The notes: generated from the sequence alone by a model not told the origin. Positions 7,899 to 17,267 are shown, counted from the first letter of the stretch. The stretch is 64,000 bases of DNA from Ferrimonas sediminicola (GCF_005116715.1 NZ_SWCI01000001.1:496001-560000); one strand, 5' to 3'. Numbers and translations: made by a program.

Positions 7899-9791
7899 AT
7901 GACCAATCAATACACCTCAGATGCCATTGAGGTACTCAACGGACTGGAGCCGGTGAAGCGGCGCCCGGGGATGTATACCGACACCGCCCGCCCCAACCAC
8001 CTGGGTCAGGAGGTGATCGACAACAGTGTCGATGAGGCCCTGGCGGGGCACGCCAGCAGCATCCAGGTGATCCTGCACAAGGACCAGTCCCTGGAGGTGA
8101 TTGATGATGGCCGAGGCATGCCGGTGGATATCCATCCGGAGGAGGGGGTGCCCGGCATCGAGCTGATCATGTGCAAGCTGCACGCCGGCGGCAAGTTCTC
8201 TAACAAGAACTACCAGTTCTCCGGCGGCCTGCACGGGGTGGGGATCTCCGTGGTGAACGCCCTGTCGACCCGGGTCGAGGTGACGGTTCGCCGCGACGCC
8301 CAGGTGTATGAGATCGCCTTCGAGAACGGCGACAGGGTGCGCCAGCTCGAGGTGACCGGCAGCTGTGGCCGCCGCAACACCGGTACCCGGGTCCATTTCT
8401 GGCCCGACCCCTCCTATTTTGATTCGGCCAACTTTTCGGTGGCTAGGCTGACTCACCTGCTGCGGGCCAAGGCGGTACTCTGCCCCGGTCTGAAGATCAA
8501 GTTTGACAACAAGGTCACCGGTGAGGTCACCGAGTGGCACTATGAAGATGGCCTCAAGGACTACCTGTTCGACACGGTCAAGTCCTGGCCAATGCTGCCG
8601 GAGGCCCCCTTTACCGGTGCCTTTTCCGCCGACAACGAAGCGGTGGACTGGGCCCTGGTGTGGCAGCCGGAGGGGGGCGACTCCATCGCGGAAAGTTACG
8701 TCAACCTGATCCCGACCGCTCAGGGTGGAACCCACGTCAATGGCCTGCGCCAGGGGCTGCTGGAGGCGCTGCGGGAGTTCTGTGAGTTTCGCAACCTGAT
8801 GCCCAGGGGCGTGAAACTGGCCCCGGAGGATATCTGGGACAAGGTGAGTTACATCCTCTCCATCAAGATGCAGGACCCCCAGTTTGCCGGCCAGACCAAG
8901 GAGCGACTCTCCTCCCGTCAGGCGTCCGCCTTCATCACCGGGGTGGTGCGGGACGCCTTTAGCCTGTGGCTGAACGAGCATACCGAACAGGCGGAAGCCC
9001 TGGCAGAGTTCTGCATCGCCAGCGCCCAGAGCCGGTTGCGCAAGGCCAAGAAGGTCGCCCGCAAAAAGGTGACCAGTGGGCCGGCGCTGCCGGGCAAGCT
9101 GACCGATTGCACCACCACCGAGCCGATGCGGGGTGAGCTGTTCCTGGTGGAGGGGGATTCCGCCGGCGGCAGTGCCAAGCAGGCGCGGGATCGGGACTTC
9201 CAGGCGATCATGCCTCTGCGAGGCAAGATACTGAATACCTGGGAGGTGGATGCCTCCCAGGTGTTGGCCTCCCAGGAGGTGCACAACATCTCCATTGCAC
9301 TGGGGATCGATCCCGACTCCGAGGACCTTAGCGGACTGCGCTACGGCAAGGTGTGCATCCTGGCGGACGCAGACTCCGATGGCCTGCACATCGCCACCCT
9401 GCTGTGCGCCCTGTTCATGAGGCACTTCCGCAGCCTGGTCGCCAACGGACACGTGTACGTGGCGATGCCGCCGCTGTTCCGCATCGATGTCGGCAAAGAG
9501 GTGTTCTATGCCCTGGATGAGCAGGAGCGTCAGGGGATCCTCGACAGAATCGCCGCCGAGAAGCGCAAGGGTAAGGTTCAGGTCACCCGGTTCAAGGGGC
9601 TGGGTGAGATGAATCCCGGTCAACTGCGGGAAACCACCATGGACCCCAACACCCGGCGGTTAGTGCAGCTGACCGTGGAGGACGCCCAGGCCACCGAGGC
9701 GCTGATGGACATGCTGCTGGCCAAGAAACGAGCGGGGGACCGCAAGTCCTGGCTGGAGGCCAAGGGGGACCTGGCTTCCCTGGAAAACTGA
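7899..9791 (+). CDS. parE: DNA topoisomerase IV subunit B
   Basis: ParE is the ATPase subunit of topoisomerase IV, which unlinks daughter chromosomes. The product is 630 residues, the usual length. It has the GHKL ATPase domain (EVIDNSVDEALAGH; DDGRGMPVD; GGLHGVG), the transducer, and a TOPRIM domain with VEGDSAGGSAKQARDR and the metal-binding DADSDG. The ATG at 7899 gives the conserved start MTNQYTSDAIEVLNGLEPVK. An in-frame TTG four codons earlier is less likely. It ends the nudF-parE operon and is followed by a terminator. Confidence 0.97.
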   Translation: MTNQYTSDAIEVLNGLEPVKRRPGMYTDTARPNHLGQEVIDNSVDEALAGHASSIQVILHKDQSLEVIDDGRGMPVDIHPEEGVPGIELIMCKLHAGGKFSNKNYQFSGGLHGVGISVVNALSTRVEVTVRRDAQVYEIAFENGDRVRQLEVTGSCGRRNTGTRVHFWPDPSYFDSANFSVARLTHLLRAKAVLCPGLKIKFDNKVTGEVTEWHYEDGLKDYLFDTVKSWPMLPEAPFTGAFSADNEAVDWALVWQPEGGDSIAESYVNLIPTAQGGTHVNGLRQGLLEALREFCEFRNLMPRGVKLAPEDIWDKVSYILSIKMQDPQFAGQTKERLSSRQASAFITGVVRDAFSLWLNEHTEQAEALAEFCIASAQSRLRKAKKVARKKVTSGPALPGKLTDCTTTEPMRGELFLVEGDSAGGSAKQARDRDFQAIMPLRGKILNTWEVDASQVLASQEVHNISIALGIDPDSEDLSGLRYGKVCILADADSDGLHIATLLCALFMRHFRSLVANGHVYVAMPPLFRIDVGKEVFYALDEQERQGILDRIAAEKRKGKVQVTRFKGLGEMNPGQLRETTMDPNTRRLVQLTVEDAQATEALMDMLLAKKRAGDRKSWLEAKGDLASLEN

Positions 9792-9792
9792 T

Positions 9793-9823
9793 AAAAAAGG
9801 CCGCACTCAATGCGGCTTTTTTT
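9793..9823 (+). terminator. parE intrinsic terminator
   Basis: GCCGCA and TGCGGC pair across a CTCAA loop with a run of seven T after the stem and A on the other side. It begins directly after the parE stop and may also serve the convergent gene at 9863. Confidence 0.92.
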
Positions 9824-9830
9824 ACGTCGG

Positions 9831-9882
9831 CGCTTACCAGTTGGTGTGTTGTATCGCGTCGCTTACCAGCTGGTGCGTCGTT
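9831..9882. repeat. Short direct repeat of a gene's 3' end
   Basis: The 23 bases at 9831-9853 and 9860-9882 agree at 19 positions. The right copy contains the last codons and stop of the convergent minus-strand gene; the left copy lies just past that stop. Three of the four differences are C-to-T. This looks like a local tandem duplication that has decayed. Confidence 0.6.
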
Positions 9883-10201
9883 TACAGTCCATGTAGTTCA
9901 GGGCGCTTACCACGCCGTTGGACCAGTCTTCGGCCAGTTCCCGTTTCTCGTGATTGACCTGAACCACGTATTTGCTGAAGTTGCCGCCCAGTTCGCTGCG
10001 CAGGGATTTTCCGGTAAAGGACATACGGGCTGCCACCACCTGGTGCAGGGGCATGCGCCAGTGGACCAGGGTGCCATCGGGCTCCTGGGTGACGGCGGTG
10101 GTCTCGGTGACCCAGCCGGTGTCACGCACCAGCTCTTCCAGGGTCGGACGGCGATCGAGCGCCTGATGTTGAGTGTCCAGTGTGTTGAATACGCGTTGCA
10201 T
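9863..10201 (-). CDS. Hypothetical 112-residue protein
   Basis: From the ATG at 10201 this encodes 112 residues with no signal peptide or membrane segment. It is mixed and polar, with a central segment around TLVHWRMPLHQVVAARMSF and a Lys/Arg/Trp C-terminus (CKRRTSW). I recognise no family. An upstream ATG at 10267 would add 22 hydrophobic residues, but it lacks a better ribosome-binding site. Only a weak GGGTAA precedes the chosen start. It is convergent with parE and alone on its strand. Confidence 0.5.
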   Translation of the reverse strand: MQRVFNTLDTQHQALDRRPTLEELVRDTGWVTETTAVTQEPDGTLVHWRMPLHQVVAARMSFTGKSLRSELGGNFSKYVVQVNHEKRELAEDWSNGVVSALNYMDCKRRTSW

Positions 10202-10590
10202 GATCGTTACCCGATTAGTTGTGTGCAGGAGTATTAATAGCAGAGAGATCGAGGCGGGAATCGTCATCAGCTCACACTATTGAATCGGTCTAAATATTGA
10301 GCATCTTTTCCGTGAATGTTATCACTGTGGCAAAGGTGTGTGCGCGATCGAGATCGCGGTGAGCGAAAAAGTGTGAACCGAGGGCTGGGTCAGATAATCA
10401 CAAATTATTGATATTGATGCTCCATATATAATCTTTTTTGAAGATCTTGATTGCGGGTTCTGCAACTCTGAGATGTTTTTTGAAATTGTTGCCGAGGAAA
10501 TGGTGATAAAATAACCGGGTGGCCAAGGGGTGGCCGAAATGAGATTGCATAATCATGCGGTTTTAGCCGGGCTGGCGGAGGGAGGAGAAC
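10202..10590. other. AT-richer gene-free stretch with a good -10
   Basis: This 389-base stretch separates two divergent genes and is visibly more AT-rich than its surroundings. A perfect TATAAT lies at 10427-10432 on the plus strand, pointing at the sugar dehydrogenase, but no good -35 lies 16-18 bases upstream. CGCGATC-GA-GATCGCG at 10343-10358 is a perfect 7-bp inverted repeat and a plausible operator or hairpin. The leader after the TATAAT would be about 150 bases. I see no small gene. Confidence 0.5.
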
Positions 10591-11691
10591 ATGGTAAATG
10601 TTGCAATTTTGGTGTCGGCAGGGATGGCCGCGGCGACCTCGGTGTCGCTTCCTCCCGGCTTCAGCCTGATCCAGGTGGCCGAAGCCCCCAATGCCAGGCA
10701 GATGGCCTGGGGGGATAACGGCACCCTGTTTGTCGGCAGCCGCAAGGCCGGCAAGGTCCATGCCCTGCAGGACCGGGACGGTGACGGTTACTATGAACGC
10801 CGGCACCTGGTGGCCGAAGGGCTGTATCTCCCCTCCGGCGTCGCCTTTCGACGGGGGACGCTCTATGTGGCGGCGGTGAACCGTATCCTGGCTTTTCCCC
10901 GGGTGGAGGAGCACCTGGGGGCGCCGAAGAGCGAGGTGGTGTTCGATGGCCTGCCCAGTGATGCCCACCACGGCTGGAAGTTTATCCGTTTTGCCCCGGA
11001 TGGCCGCCTGATTGTGCCTGTTGGCGCCCCCTGCAACATCTGCAATCCCGAGTTGCCCTATGCCTCCATCCTGGCCCTGGATCTGGCCAAGGGTGATTAC
11101 CAGGTTCTGGCCCGGGGCGTGCGCAACAGCGTCGGTTTCGACTTTCACCCGGACAGCGGTGAACTCTTCTTCTCCGATAATGGCCGGGATCTGATGGGGG
11201 ACGATCGGCCTCCGGACGAGATCAACCGGCTGACCACGTCGGGCAGCCACTTCGGTTACCCCTTCCTCCATGGCGCCTCCGTCCTGGATCCCCAGTTTAA
11301 GGTCGGGGCCGGGCAACAGACCCGTTTCCAGCCGCCGCTGTATGAGCTGCAGGCCCATGTGGCGCCCCTTGGGATCCACTTCTACCGGGGCGAGGCCTTT
11401 CCCGAGTCTTATCGTCACGCGCTGTTCATTGCCGAACACGGCAGTTGGAACCGCAGCCGCAAGGTGGGGTATCGGGTCAGCGTGCTGACCCCCCAGGCCG
11501 ATGGTCAGTGGCAATACTCGGTGGTTATCGGCCCCTGGCTTGACGGAGAACAACCTTTGGCCCGTCCGGTGGCATTTCTTGAGCACCCTGATGGTTCGCT
11601 TTTGATTTCGGACGATTATAATGGTGCGGTTTACAAGCTAACTTACAACGGAATGCCGGCGCAGACGGCGGATAACGAAAACAATGAGTGA
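10591..11691 (+). CDS. PQQ-dependent-type sugar dehydrogenase
   Basis: This 366-residue protein has the six-bladed propeller pattern of the soluble glucose/aldose sugar dehydrogenase family. Recognisable blades include [47 protein letters not shown] and [18 protein letters not shown]. Members oxidise aldoses in the periplasm with PQQ. A short N-terminal hydrophobic segment (about 3-18) could be a signal peptide. GGAGGAG lies 4 bases before the ATG. Its stop overlaps the parC start by 8 bases, an unusual coupling. Some members of this fold do not bind PQQ, so the cofactor is inferred. Confidence 0.85.
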   Translation: MVNVAILVSAGMAAATSVSLPPGFSLIQVAEAPNARQMAWGDNGTLFVGSRKAGKVHALQDRDGDGYYERRHLVAEGLYLPSGVAFRRGTLYVAAVNRILAFPRVEEHLGAPKSEVVFDGLPSDAHHGWKFIRFAPDGRLIVPVGAPCNICNPELPYASILALDLAKGDYQVLARGVRNSVGFDFHPDSGELFFSDNGRDLMGDDRPPDEINRLTTSGSHFGYPFLHGASVLDPQFKVGAGQQTRFQPPLYELQAHVAPLGIHFYRGEAFPESYRHALFIAEHGSWNRSRKVGYRVSVLTPQADGQWQYSVVIGPWLDGEQPLARPVAFLEHPDGSLLISDDYNGAVYKLTYNGMPAQTADNENNE

Positions 11692-13939
11692 TGCAACTGA
11701 TTTGAGCCTTGAGGGAGTGGAGCAGCGGCCGCTGCATGCCTTCACCGAAGAGGCCTACCTGAACTACTCCATGTACGTCATCATGGACCGGGCTCTGCCC
11801 CACATCGGTGACGGTCTCAAGCCGGTGCAGCGGCGTATTATCTACGCTATGAGCGAATTGGGCCTCTCCGCGTCTGCCAAATACAAGAAGTCGGCCCGTA
11901 CCGTGGGGGACGTGCTGGGTAAGTACCACCCCCATGGCGACAGCGCCTGCTACGAGGCGATGGTGCTGATGGCCCAACCTTTTACCTACCGTTATCCGCT
12001 GGTGGACGGGCAGGGCAACTGGGGCGCGGCGGACGATCCCAAGTCGTTCGCCGCCATGCGTTATACCGAATCCCGGCTCTCCCGCTTCTCCGAGGTGCTG
12101 CTCAGCGAACTGGGCCAGGGGACGGTGGAGTGGGGGGTGAACTTCGACGGTACCCTGAAGGAACCCAAAAGCCTGCCGGCCAGACTGCCCCACATCCTGC
12201 TCAATGGCATCACCGGCATTGCCGTGGGCATGGCCACCGACATTCCGCCGCACAATGTCCGCGAGGTGGCCAACGCCTGTGCCTATCTGCTGGATAACCC
12301 CAGGGCCGAGCTGCCGGAGCTGATGACCTTCGTCAAGGGCCCCGATTACCCCACTGGCGCGGAGATCATTACCCCGGCCGACGACCTCACCAAGATGTAC
12401 GAGACCGGCAAGGGCTCGGTGAAGATGCGGGCGGTGTACCGCATTGAGCAGGGCGAGGTGGTGATCACCGAACTGCCCCATCAGGTGTCCGGGGCCAAGA
12501 TCCTCGAGCAGATCGCCGCCCAGATGCAGGCCAAGAAGCTGCCGATGGTCACCGACCTGCGCGACGAGTCGGATCACCAGAACCCCACCCGGCTGGTGGT
12601 GGTGCCCCGCTCCAACCGGGTGGATCTGGACCAGCTGATGGCCCACCTGTTTGCCACCACGGATCTGGAGAAGAGCTACCGGGTCAACCTCAACATGCTG
12701 GGCCTGGATCAGCGCCCGGCGGTTAAGGGGCTGAAGAGCATCCTCGGTGAGTGGCTGGAGTACCGCATGGCCACGGTGCGCCGCCGCCTGGAGTATCGCC
12801 TGGACAAGGTACTGTCCAGGTTGCACATCCTCGATGGTCTGCTGATTGCGTTCCTTAATATCGACGAGGTGATTGCCATCATCCGCAACGAGGATGAACC
12901 CAAACCGGTGCTGATGGCTCATTTCGGCCTGACCGATAAGCAGGCGGAAGCGATCCTGGAGCTGAAGCTGCGCCACCTGGCCAAGCTGGAGGAGATGAAG
13001 ATCCGCGGTGAACAGGATGAACTGTCCAAGGAGCGGGATAGGCTGCAGCTGACCCTCTCCTCCGATCGCCGCATGAAGACCCTGGTGAAGAAGGAGCTGC
13101 TGGCGGATGCGCAGAAGTACGGTGACGATCGCCGCAGTCCGCTGCAGGAGCGTGAGGAGGCCAGGGCTCTCACCGAAACTGAATTGATGCCCACCGAGGC
13201 GATCACCGTGGTGATGTCTCAGAAGGCCTGGGCCCGCCAGGCCAAGGGTCATGAGGTGGATCCCGAAACCCTCAGCTACAAGTCCGGCGACGGCTACCTG
13301 TCCCATGCCCGGGGCCGCAGTAACCAGCCGGTGATTTTCCTGGAGAGCTCCGGCCGCAGCTACACCACCGACGCCCACACCCTGCCGTCCGCCCGCAGCC
13401 AGGGCGAGCCCCTCTCCGGCCGGTTCAACCTGGTGGCCGGGGAGATGCTGGAGCACACCATGATGGGCGATCCTGAGCAGCTCTACCTGATGGCATCAGA
13501 CGCCGGTTACGGTTTCGTCTGCGCCTTGAAGGAGATGATCAGCCGCAACAAGGCCGGCAAGGCGCTGCTGACCGTGCCCCTAGGGGCCCGGGTCATCGCC
13601 CCGGCCGCCATCGCCAATCAGGAGAGCGATCGCCTGCTGGCGATCACCACCGAGGGACGGATGCTGCTGTTCCCCGTGTCCCAGCTGCCGGTGCTGAGCA
13701 AGGGCAAGGGTAACAAGATCATCGGTATCCCCAGCGAACGGGTGAAGAGCCGTGAGGAGTACCTGAAGCACCTGGTGGTGGTGCCCCAGGAGGCGGCGGT
13801 GACCCTGTGGGCCGGCAAGCGCAAGCTGACCCTCAAGCCCGATGACCTGGCGCACTATCAGGGGGAGCGGGGCCGTCGAGGCAACAAGCTGCCCCGTGGA
13901 TTGCAGCGGGTGGACAAGCTGGAGCTGGTTACCGACTGA
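11684..13939 (+). CDS. parC: DNA topoisomerase IV subunit A
   Basis: ParC is the DNA-cleaving subunit of topoisomerase IV. The product is 751 residues. The winged-helix/tower region carries catalytic Tyr127 ([10 protein letters not shown]). In the quinolone-resistance region Ser87 and Glu91 (PHGDSACYE) are the equivalents of E. coli Ser80 and Glu84, so both are wild type. The C-terminal propeller follows from about 490. It starts inside the sugar-dehydrogenase gene, so it may depend on that message. parE lies about 1.9 kb upstream. Confidence 0.97.
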   Translation: MSDATDLSLEGVEQRPLHAFTEEAYLNYSMYVIMDRALPHIGDGLKPVQRRIIYAMSELGLSASAKYKKSARTVGDVLGKYHPHGDSACYEAMVLMAQPFTYRYPLVDGQGNWGAADDPKSFAAMRYTESRLSRFSEVLLSELGQGTVEWGVNFDGTLKEPKSLPARLPHILLNGITGIAVGMATDIPPHNVREVANACAYLLDNPRAELPELMTFVKGPDYPTGAEIITPADDLTKMYETGKGSVKMRAVYRIEQGEVVITELPHQVSGAKILEQIAAQMQAKKLPMVTDLRDESDHQNPTRLVVVPRSNRVDLDQLMAHLFATTDLEKSYRVNLNMLGLDQRPAVKGLKSILGEWLEYRMATVRRRLEYRLDKVLSRLHILDGLLIAFLNIDEVIAIIRNEDEPKPVLMAHFGLTDKQAEAILELKLRHLAKLEEMKIRGEQDELSKERDRLQLTLSSDRRMKTLVKKELLADAQKYGDDRRSPLQEREEARALTETELMPTEAITVVMSQKAWARQAKGHEVDPETLSYKSGDGYLSHARGRSNQPVIFLESSGRSYTTDAHTLPSARSQGEPLSGRFNLVAGEMLEHTMMGDPEQLYLMASDAGYGFVCALKEMISRNKAGKALLTVPLGARVIAPAAIANQESDRLLAITTEGRMLLFPVSQLPVLSKGKGNKIIGIPSERVKSREEYLKHLVVVPQEAAVTLWAGKRKLTLKPDDLAHYQGERGRRGNKLPRGLQRVDKLELVTD

Positions 13940-13945
13940 GAAAAG

Positions 13946-13972
13946 AGCGAAGCCTGAGGCTTCGCTTTTTTT
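13946..13972 (+). terminator. parC intrinsic terminator
   Basis: AGCGAAGCC and GGCTTCGCT form a 9-bp stem with a TGA loop followed by a T-run, 6 bases after the parC stop. Confidence 0.94.
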
Positions 13973-14052
13973 GTGCCGTTGCCGTCGCTCTGTTATATAA
14001 CTGGCGTACACTCTCAGCGGGCCGTTAAGAGCCCGGACAGACTAAGGACATC

Positions 14053-14691
14053 ATGAAACATCTGGATATGGAGTGCTGGCCCCGCCGCCAGCAATTTCAG
14101 TTCTTTACCCAACTGGATCAACCCTACTTCAGCCTGTGCGCCGATGTGGTGATCACCGAGCTCTATCACCGCTGCCGCCGGGACAAGCTGTCGGCCTACC
14201 ACGCCATCACCCACGCCATCATGACCGTGTGCCATCAGCTGGACTGGACCCGCTGGCGCATCCGCGGTGACCGTGTGGTCGAGCATGAGCGGCTGTGCGC
14301 CGGCATCACCACCCTGGGGGAGGATCGGCTGGTGCGGTTCACCCGCGTACCCTACTGCCAGGCGTTCGCCGAGTTCTCCCGGCGGATGACCTGCCAGTCG
14401 GAGCTGGCCTGGAAGCGCCCCGGGCTGTTTGATGAGGAGGGCGACGGCGATGACGCCATCTACATGTCCTGCCTGCCCTGGGTGCGCTTCACCCAGATGA
14501 CCAACCCCATGCCGCTGAGCCCGGCGGACTCGGTGCCCCGCATCACCTGGGGTCGCTACGACAGCAGTGGTGAAGAGGTGAAGGTGCCGGTGGCAGCCCA
14601 GGTACACCATGGATTGGCCGATGGCCTGCATCTTGGGGAGTTTTACGAGGCTTTACAGCAACGTATCAATCAGTGCCGTCATTGGCTGTAA
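14053..14691 (+). CDS. Chloramphenicol acetyltransferase-like protein
   Basis: This 212-residue protein has the CAT fold. The catalytic signature HHxxxDG is present as His185-His186 to Asp190-Gly191 (QVHHGLADGLHLG). The N-terminal segment (RRQQFQFFTQLDQPYFSLCADVVITE) resembles the start of type A CAT enzymes. Such enzymes transfer acetyl from acetyl-CoA to an acceptor hydroxyl. Chromosomal copies between housekeeping genes need not confer chloramphenicol resistance; the substrate is unknown. It lies alone between the parC terminator and the plsC promoter. Confidence 0.85.
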   Translation: MKHLDMECWPRRQQFQFFTQLDQPYFSLCADVVITELYHRCRRDKLSAYHAITHAIMTVCHQLDWTRWRIRGDRVVEHERLCAGITTLGEDRLVRFTRVPYCQAFAEFSRRMTCQSELAWKRPGLFDEEGDGDDAIYMSCLPWVRFTQMTNPMPLSPADSVPRITWGRYDSSGEEVKVPVAAQVHHGLADGLHLGEFYEALQQRINQCRHWL

Positions 14692-14743
14692 GGCCCGCCC
14701 ATGATCGGGGTCGATTTTTGAGCGAACACATGTAACGAATTCG

Positions 14744-14772
14744 TTGAGTCGGCAACGGGGTTTGCCTATACT
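14744..14772 (+). promoter_or_regulatory. Predicted plsC promoter
   Basis: TTGAGT at 14744-14749 and TATACT at 14767-14772 are separated by exactly 17 bases. The plsC ATG is 34 bases after the -10. Confidence 0.65.
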
Positions 14773-14806
14773 GGGCGCCCCCTGTTGTGAGGATAAGACG
14801 TTACCG

Positions 14807-15541
14807 ATGCTGTTACTGTTGCGTTCCCTGACTTTGGCCCTGCTGTTGGTGCTGGTATCCACCCTTGGCCTGGTACTGTGCCTGCTTCGCCCCTTCCACC
14901 GAAACAATGTTCATTACACCGCCAAGGTGTTTGGCGCGGTGGCGCCCATCCTGGGGCTGAAGGTGATCCACCGCGGTCGGCGCGGGGATGGCGAGCCCGT
15001 TGTTTACGTGGGTAACCACCAGAACAACTTTGACCTGTTTACCCACACCGGCTCGGTGCCCAAGGGGACGGTGTCCATGGGCAAGACCAGCCTGAAGTGG
15101 ATCCCCTTCTTCGGTCAGCTCTATTGGTTGACCGGCAATATCCTTATCGATCGCGGCAACCGCTCCAAGGCGGTGCGTACCCTGAAGCAGGCGGCGGAGA
15201 AGATCCGCGGCAAGTCCCTGTCGGTGTGGATCTTTCCTGAGGGGACCCGCAGCCGTGGGCGCGGCCTGCTCCCCTTCAAGACCGGCGCCTTCCACACCGC
15301 CATTCAGGCCGGTGTGCCTATCGTGCCGGTGATCGCCTCGGATCAGCAGACCATCAACCTGAATCGTCGCAACAACGGCGTGGTGATTGTCGAGACCCTG
15401 GAGCCCATTTGCACCAAGGGCTACTCCAAGGAGCAGGTACGTGAGCTGGCGGAAGAGGTCTACAATCGCATGAAGCAACGCCTTGAGGAGCTCAATTGCG
15501 AGGCGATGCGTCTGGCGGGGGCCAAGCCCGCCCTGGCCTGA
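14807..15541 (+). CDS. plsC: 1-acyl-glycerol-3-phosphate acyltransferase
   Basis: PlsC acylates lysophosphatidic acid to phosphatidic acid at the inner membrane, the second acylation of phospholipid synthesis. The product is 244 residues, the same length class as in E. coli. An N-terminal membrane helix (about 1-28) precedes the HX4D motif (His71, Asp76) and FPEGTRSR (143-150). The ATG at 14807 follows the promoter; a longer in-frame reading from 14744 would start inside the -35 and is rejected. Location near parC matches E. coli. Confidence 0.95.
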   Translation: MLLLLRSLTLALLLVLVSTLGLVLCLLRPFHRNNVHYTAKVFGAVAPILGLKVIHRGRRGDGEPVVYVGNHQNNFDLFTHTGSVPKGTVSMGKTSLKWIPFFGQLYWLTGNILIDRGNRSKAVRTLKQAAEKIRGKSLSVWIFPEGTRSRGRGLLPFKTGAFHTAIQAGVPIVPVIASDQQTINLNRRNNGVVIVETLEPICTKGYSKEQVRELAEEVYNRMKQRLEELNCEAMRLAGAKPALA

Positions 15542-15547
15542 TATACT
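15539..15547 (+). promoter_or_regulatory. Extended -10 element for rraB
   Basis: TG-A-TATACT overlaps the plsC stop codon (TGA at 15539-15541) and lies 30 bases before the rraB start. It would give rraB its own short-leader transcript in addition to read-through from plsC. Confidence 0.5.
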
Positions 15548-15577
15548 GGCGCCAACTTTACCGTATTGGAGATGGTC

Positions 15578-15931
15578 ATGACCATTGAACAACTGATCCT
15601 GGAGCAGGAGCAGGAGAACCGCGAGATTGTCGAGGCCCTGCTGGAGGATGGCTCCCAGCCTGATGCCGACTATGTGATCGAACACCATTTCTCCGGCAGC
15701 AACTTCGACAAGCTGGAGAAGGCGGCGGTGGACGCCTTCAAGGCGGGCTTCGAGGTGGAGGACGCCGAGGAGCTGGAGCTGGACGACGGTGCCATCGTCT
15801 TCGCCTTCGACGCGGTCGCCGAGCACAAGCTGGAGGTGGAGCGCCTCAACAAGGACACCAAGGCGATGATCGAACTGGCCGATAAGCACGGCATCCAGTA
15901 CGACGGCTGGGGCACCTACTTTGTAGAATAA
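15578..15931 (+). CDS. rraB: Regulator of ribonuclease E activity B
   Basis: This 117-residue RraB-family protein binds and restrains RNase E, changing mRNA decay. The conserved blocks [26 protein letters not shown] (read in parts) and [12 protein letters not shown] are present. It lacks the acidic C-terminal tail found in E. coli RraB (138 residues). GGAG lies 6 bases before the ATG at 15578, which fixes that start over the in-frame TTG and ATG just upstream. It follows plsC after 36 bases. Confidence 0.9.
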   Translation: MTIEQLILEQEQENREIVEALLEDGSQPDADYVIEHHFSGSNFDKLEKAAVDAFKAGFEVEDAEELELDDGAIVFAFDAVAEHKLEVERLNKDTKAMIELADKHGIQYDGWGTYFVE

Positions 15932-15976
15932 TCACCCTGGTGGTGTGCTGACTCGTCGGTGACGGCGAACCAATGA

Positions 15977-15998
15977 AGCGCCGTTTGGCGTTTTTTTT
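15977..15998 (+). terminator. rraB intrinsic terminator
   Basis: AGCGCC and GGCGTT pair (one G-U) across a GTTT loop, followed by a long T-run. Confidence 0.8.
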
Positions 15999-16143
15999 GT
16001 ACCTGTACCTCCCCTGGGGTCCGACACCACTCCGGGTTGTCGTTGCAACAGCCTGGCCGGTGAGAGGTGAACCGGTTGGGAACCCGGGCTGGAGGGTGCC
16101 GGAGTTTGGGACTATAGTCTGGTTTCGACTCGGGGGAGGGGCC

Positions 16144-16302
16144 ATGACCGACAGGCAGCCACAACAGGAGCGGCGCAGCATCAATCGGCGCCAGAGCCAG
16201 GACCGGCGCCAGTACGTGCGCTGGGAGCCGGGCAAGAAAGAGCGGCGCCACGGCTGGGGGCGTCGCAGGGAGGATGGTCTGCAGGGATACTGGCAGGACT
16301 AG
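16144..16302 (+). CDS. Arg-rich 52-residue micro-protein
   Basis: GGGGGAGGGG immediately precedes the ATG. The 52-residue product is extremely basic with repeated x-R-R units (ERRS, NRRQ, DRRQ, ERRH, GRRRED) and a central RWEPGKKERR. No fold or family is recognised. Similar Arg-Arg clusters occur at the N-termini of some PilZ-domain proteins, but no PilZ core is present here. It is convergent with a diguanylate cyclase gene only 11 bases away. Nucleic-acid or acidic-membrane binding would be a guess from charge. Confidence 0.6.
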   Translation: MTDRQPQQERRSINRRQSQDRRQYVRWEPGKKERRHGWGRRREDGLQGYWQD

Positions 16303-16313
16303 CCGGGGCGGCT

Positions 16314-17264
16314 TCAACTGGCCAGTGCCAGGATACAGCGGTTACGCCCCTGCCGCTTGGCCTCGTACAGCGCCTTGTCTGCCGCTTCGAACCACGCCTT
16401 GTTGTCCTTCAGGCCGTCATGAAAGGGGGCATAACCGATGCTGACGGTAAAACTGGCCTCACCGGCGTCGGTCTCTACCACCAGTTCTGACATGGTTGCC
16501 CGGATCCGTTCTGCCAGCAGGCTCGCCTGCTCCTGGGTGGTCTCCGGCAGCAGCAGGGTAAACTCCTCACCGCCGTAGCGTGCCGCCACATCACTCTTCC
16601 TCAGCAACTGGCCCAATTTCTGGCCCACCGCCGCCAATACCCGATCGCCGGCGCTGTGGCCCAGGGTATCGTTGATGGTTTTGAAGTGATCGATATCCAG
16701 CACCATCAGGGTGGAAGGGTGGCCATAACGGCGGCTGCGCTCAAACTCCTGCTCCAGGTGTTGCTGCCACATCCGCCGGTTGGCCAGCCCGGTGAGGGTG
16801 TCGACCTGACTCATCTTGGACAGGGCCTGGCGGTGGTTGGCCTCGACGGTCACGTCGTACACCACCAGGGCGACGTTGTTCACCTCACCATAACGGTTGC
16901 TCAAGGGCTGGATGGTCAGGTTCTGGTACATGTGGGGGCTCTGACCGGTGATCGGCCGGGAATTGGGAAACTTGAAGATGCAGGGGCGCTGTTCCCAGGT
17001 GGTAAAGGCGCGATTGTTCAGCAGGAAGGCGGTCTCCAGTTTGCCGGTCAGCCAGGCTTCCGGCAGCTCCTCAAACAGGTCGAAGATCCGTTTCCCCCTA
17101 ACTTGAGAAGCCCTCTGGCCACTGTGGTTCTCCATGAAGCTGTTCCACAGGTGCACCCGGAACTGCCGGTCCAGCACCACCAGGCCGACCTCGATGGTCT
17201 GGACCAGCTGGGTCAGCAGGTGCAGGGCGTCCAGTTCGGCATTGTGGGAGTGTTGATTGGCCAT
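16314..17264 (-). CDS. PAS-GGDEF diguanylate cyclase
   Basis: This 316-residue cytoplasmic protein has a PAS-like sensor domain (about 13-140) and a GGDEF domain (about 150-312). The catalytic signature is GGEEF at 231-235. The inhibitory I-site RxxD (Arg222 to Asp225) stands five residues before it, so product feedback is expected. The metal aspartate lies in DIDHFKTIND. It makes cyclic di-GMP from two GTP. The start is 3 bases after the REC-CheC stop, so the two are one operon and likely one pathway linking phosphorylation to c-di-GMP. Confidence 0.94.
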   Translation of the reverse strand: MANQHSHNAELDALHLLTQLVQTIEVGLVVLDRQFRVHLWNSFMENHSGQRASQVRGKRIFDLFEELPEAWLTGKLETAFLLNNRAFTTWEQRPCIFKFPNSRPITGQSPHMYQNLTIQPLSNRYGEVNNVALVVYDVTVEANHRQALSKMSQVDTLTGLANRRMWQQHLEQEFERSRRYGHPSTLMVLDIDHFKTINDTLGHSAGDRVLAAVGQKLGQLLRKSDVAARYGGEEFTLLLPETTQEQASLLAERIRATMSELVVETDAGEASFTVSIGYAPFHDGLKDNKAWFEAADKALYEAKRQGRNRCILALAS

Positions 17265-17267
17265 GGA

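Noticed and set aside
7917-9623. 568-codon open frame antisense to parE
   Set aside because: It lies wholly inside parE on the other strand, has no family features or ribosome-binding site, and is the usual GC-rich shadow. The same applies to long antisense frames over parC (11525-13456), rpoD (19194-21068), putA (42754-44586) and glnE (52468-54408).
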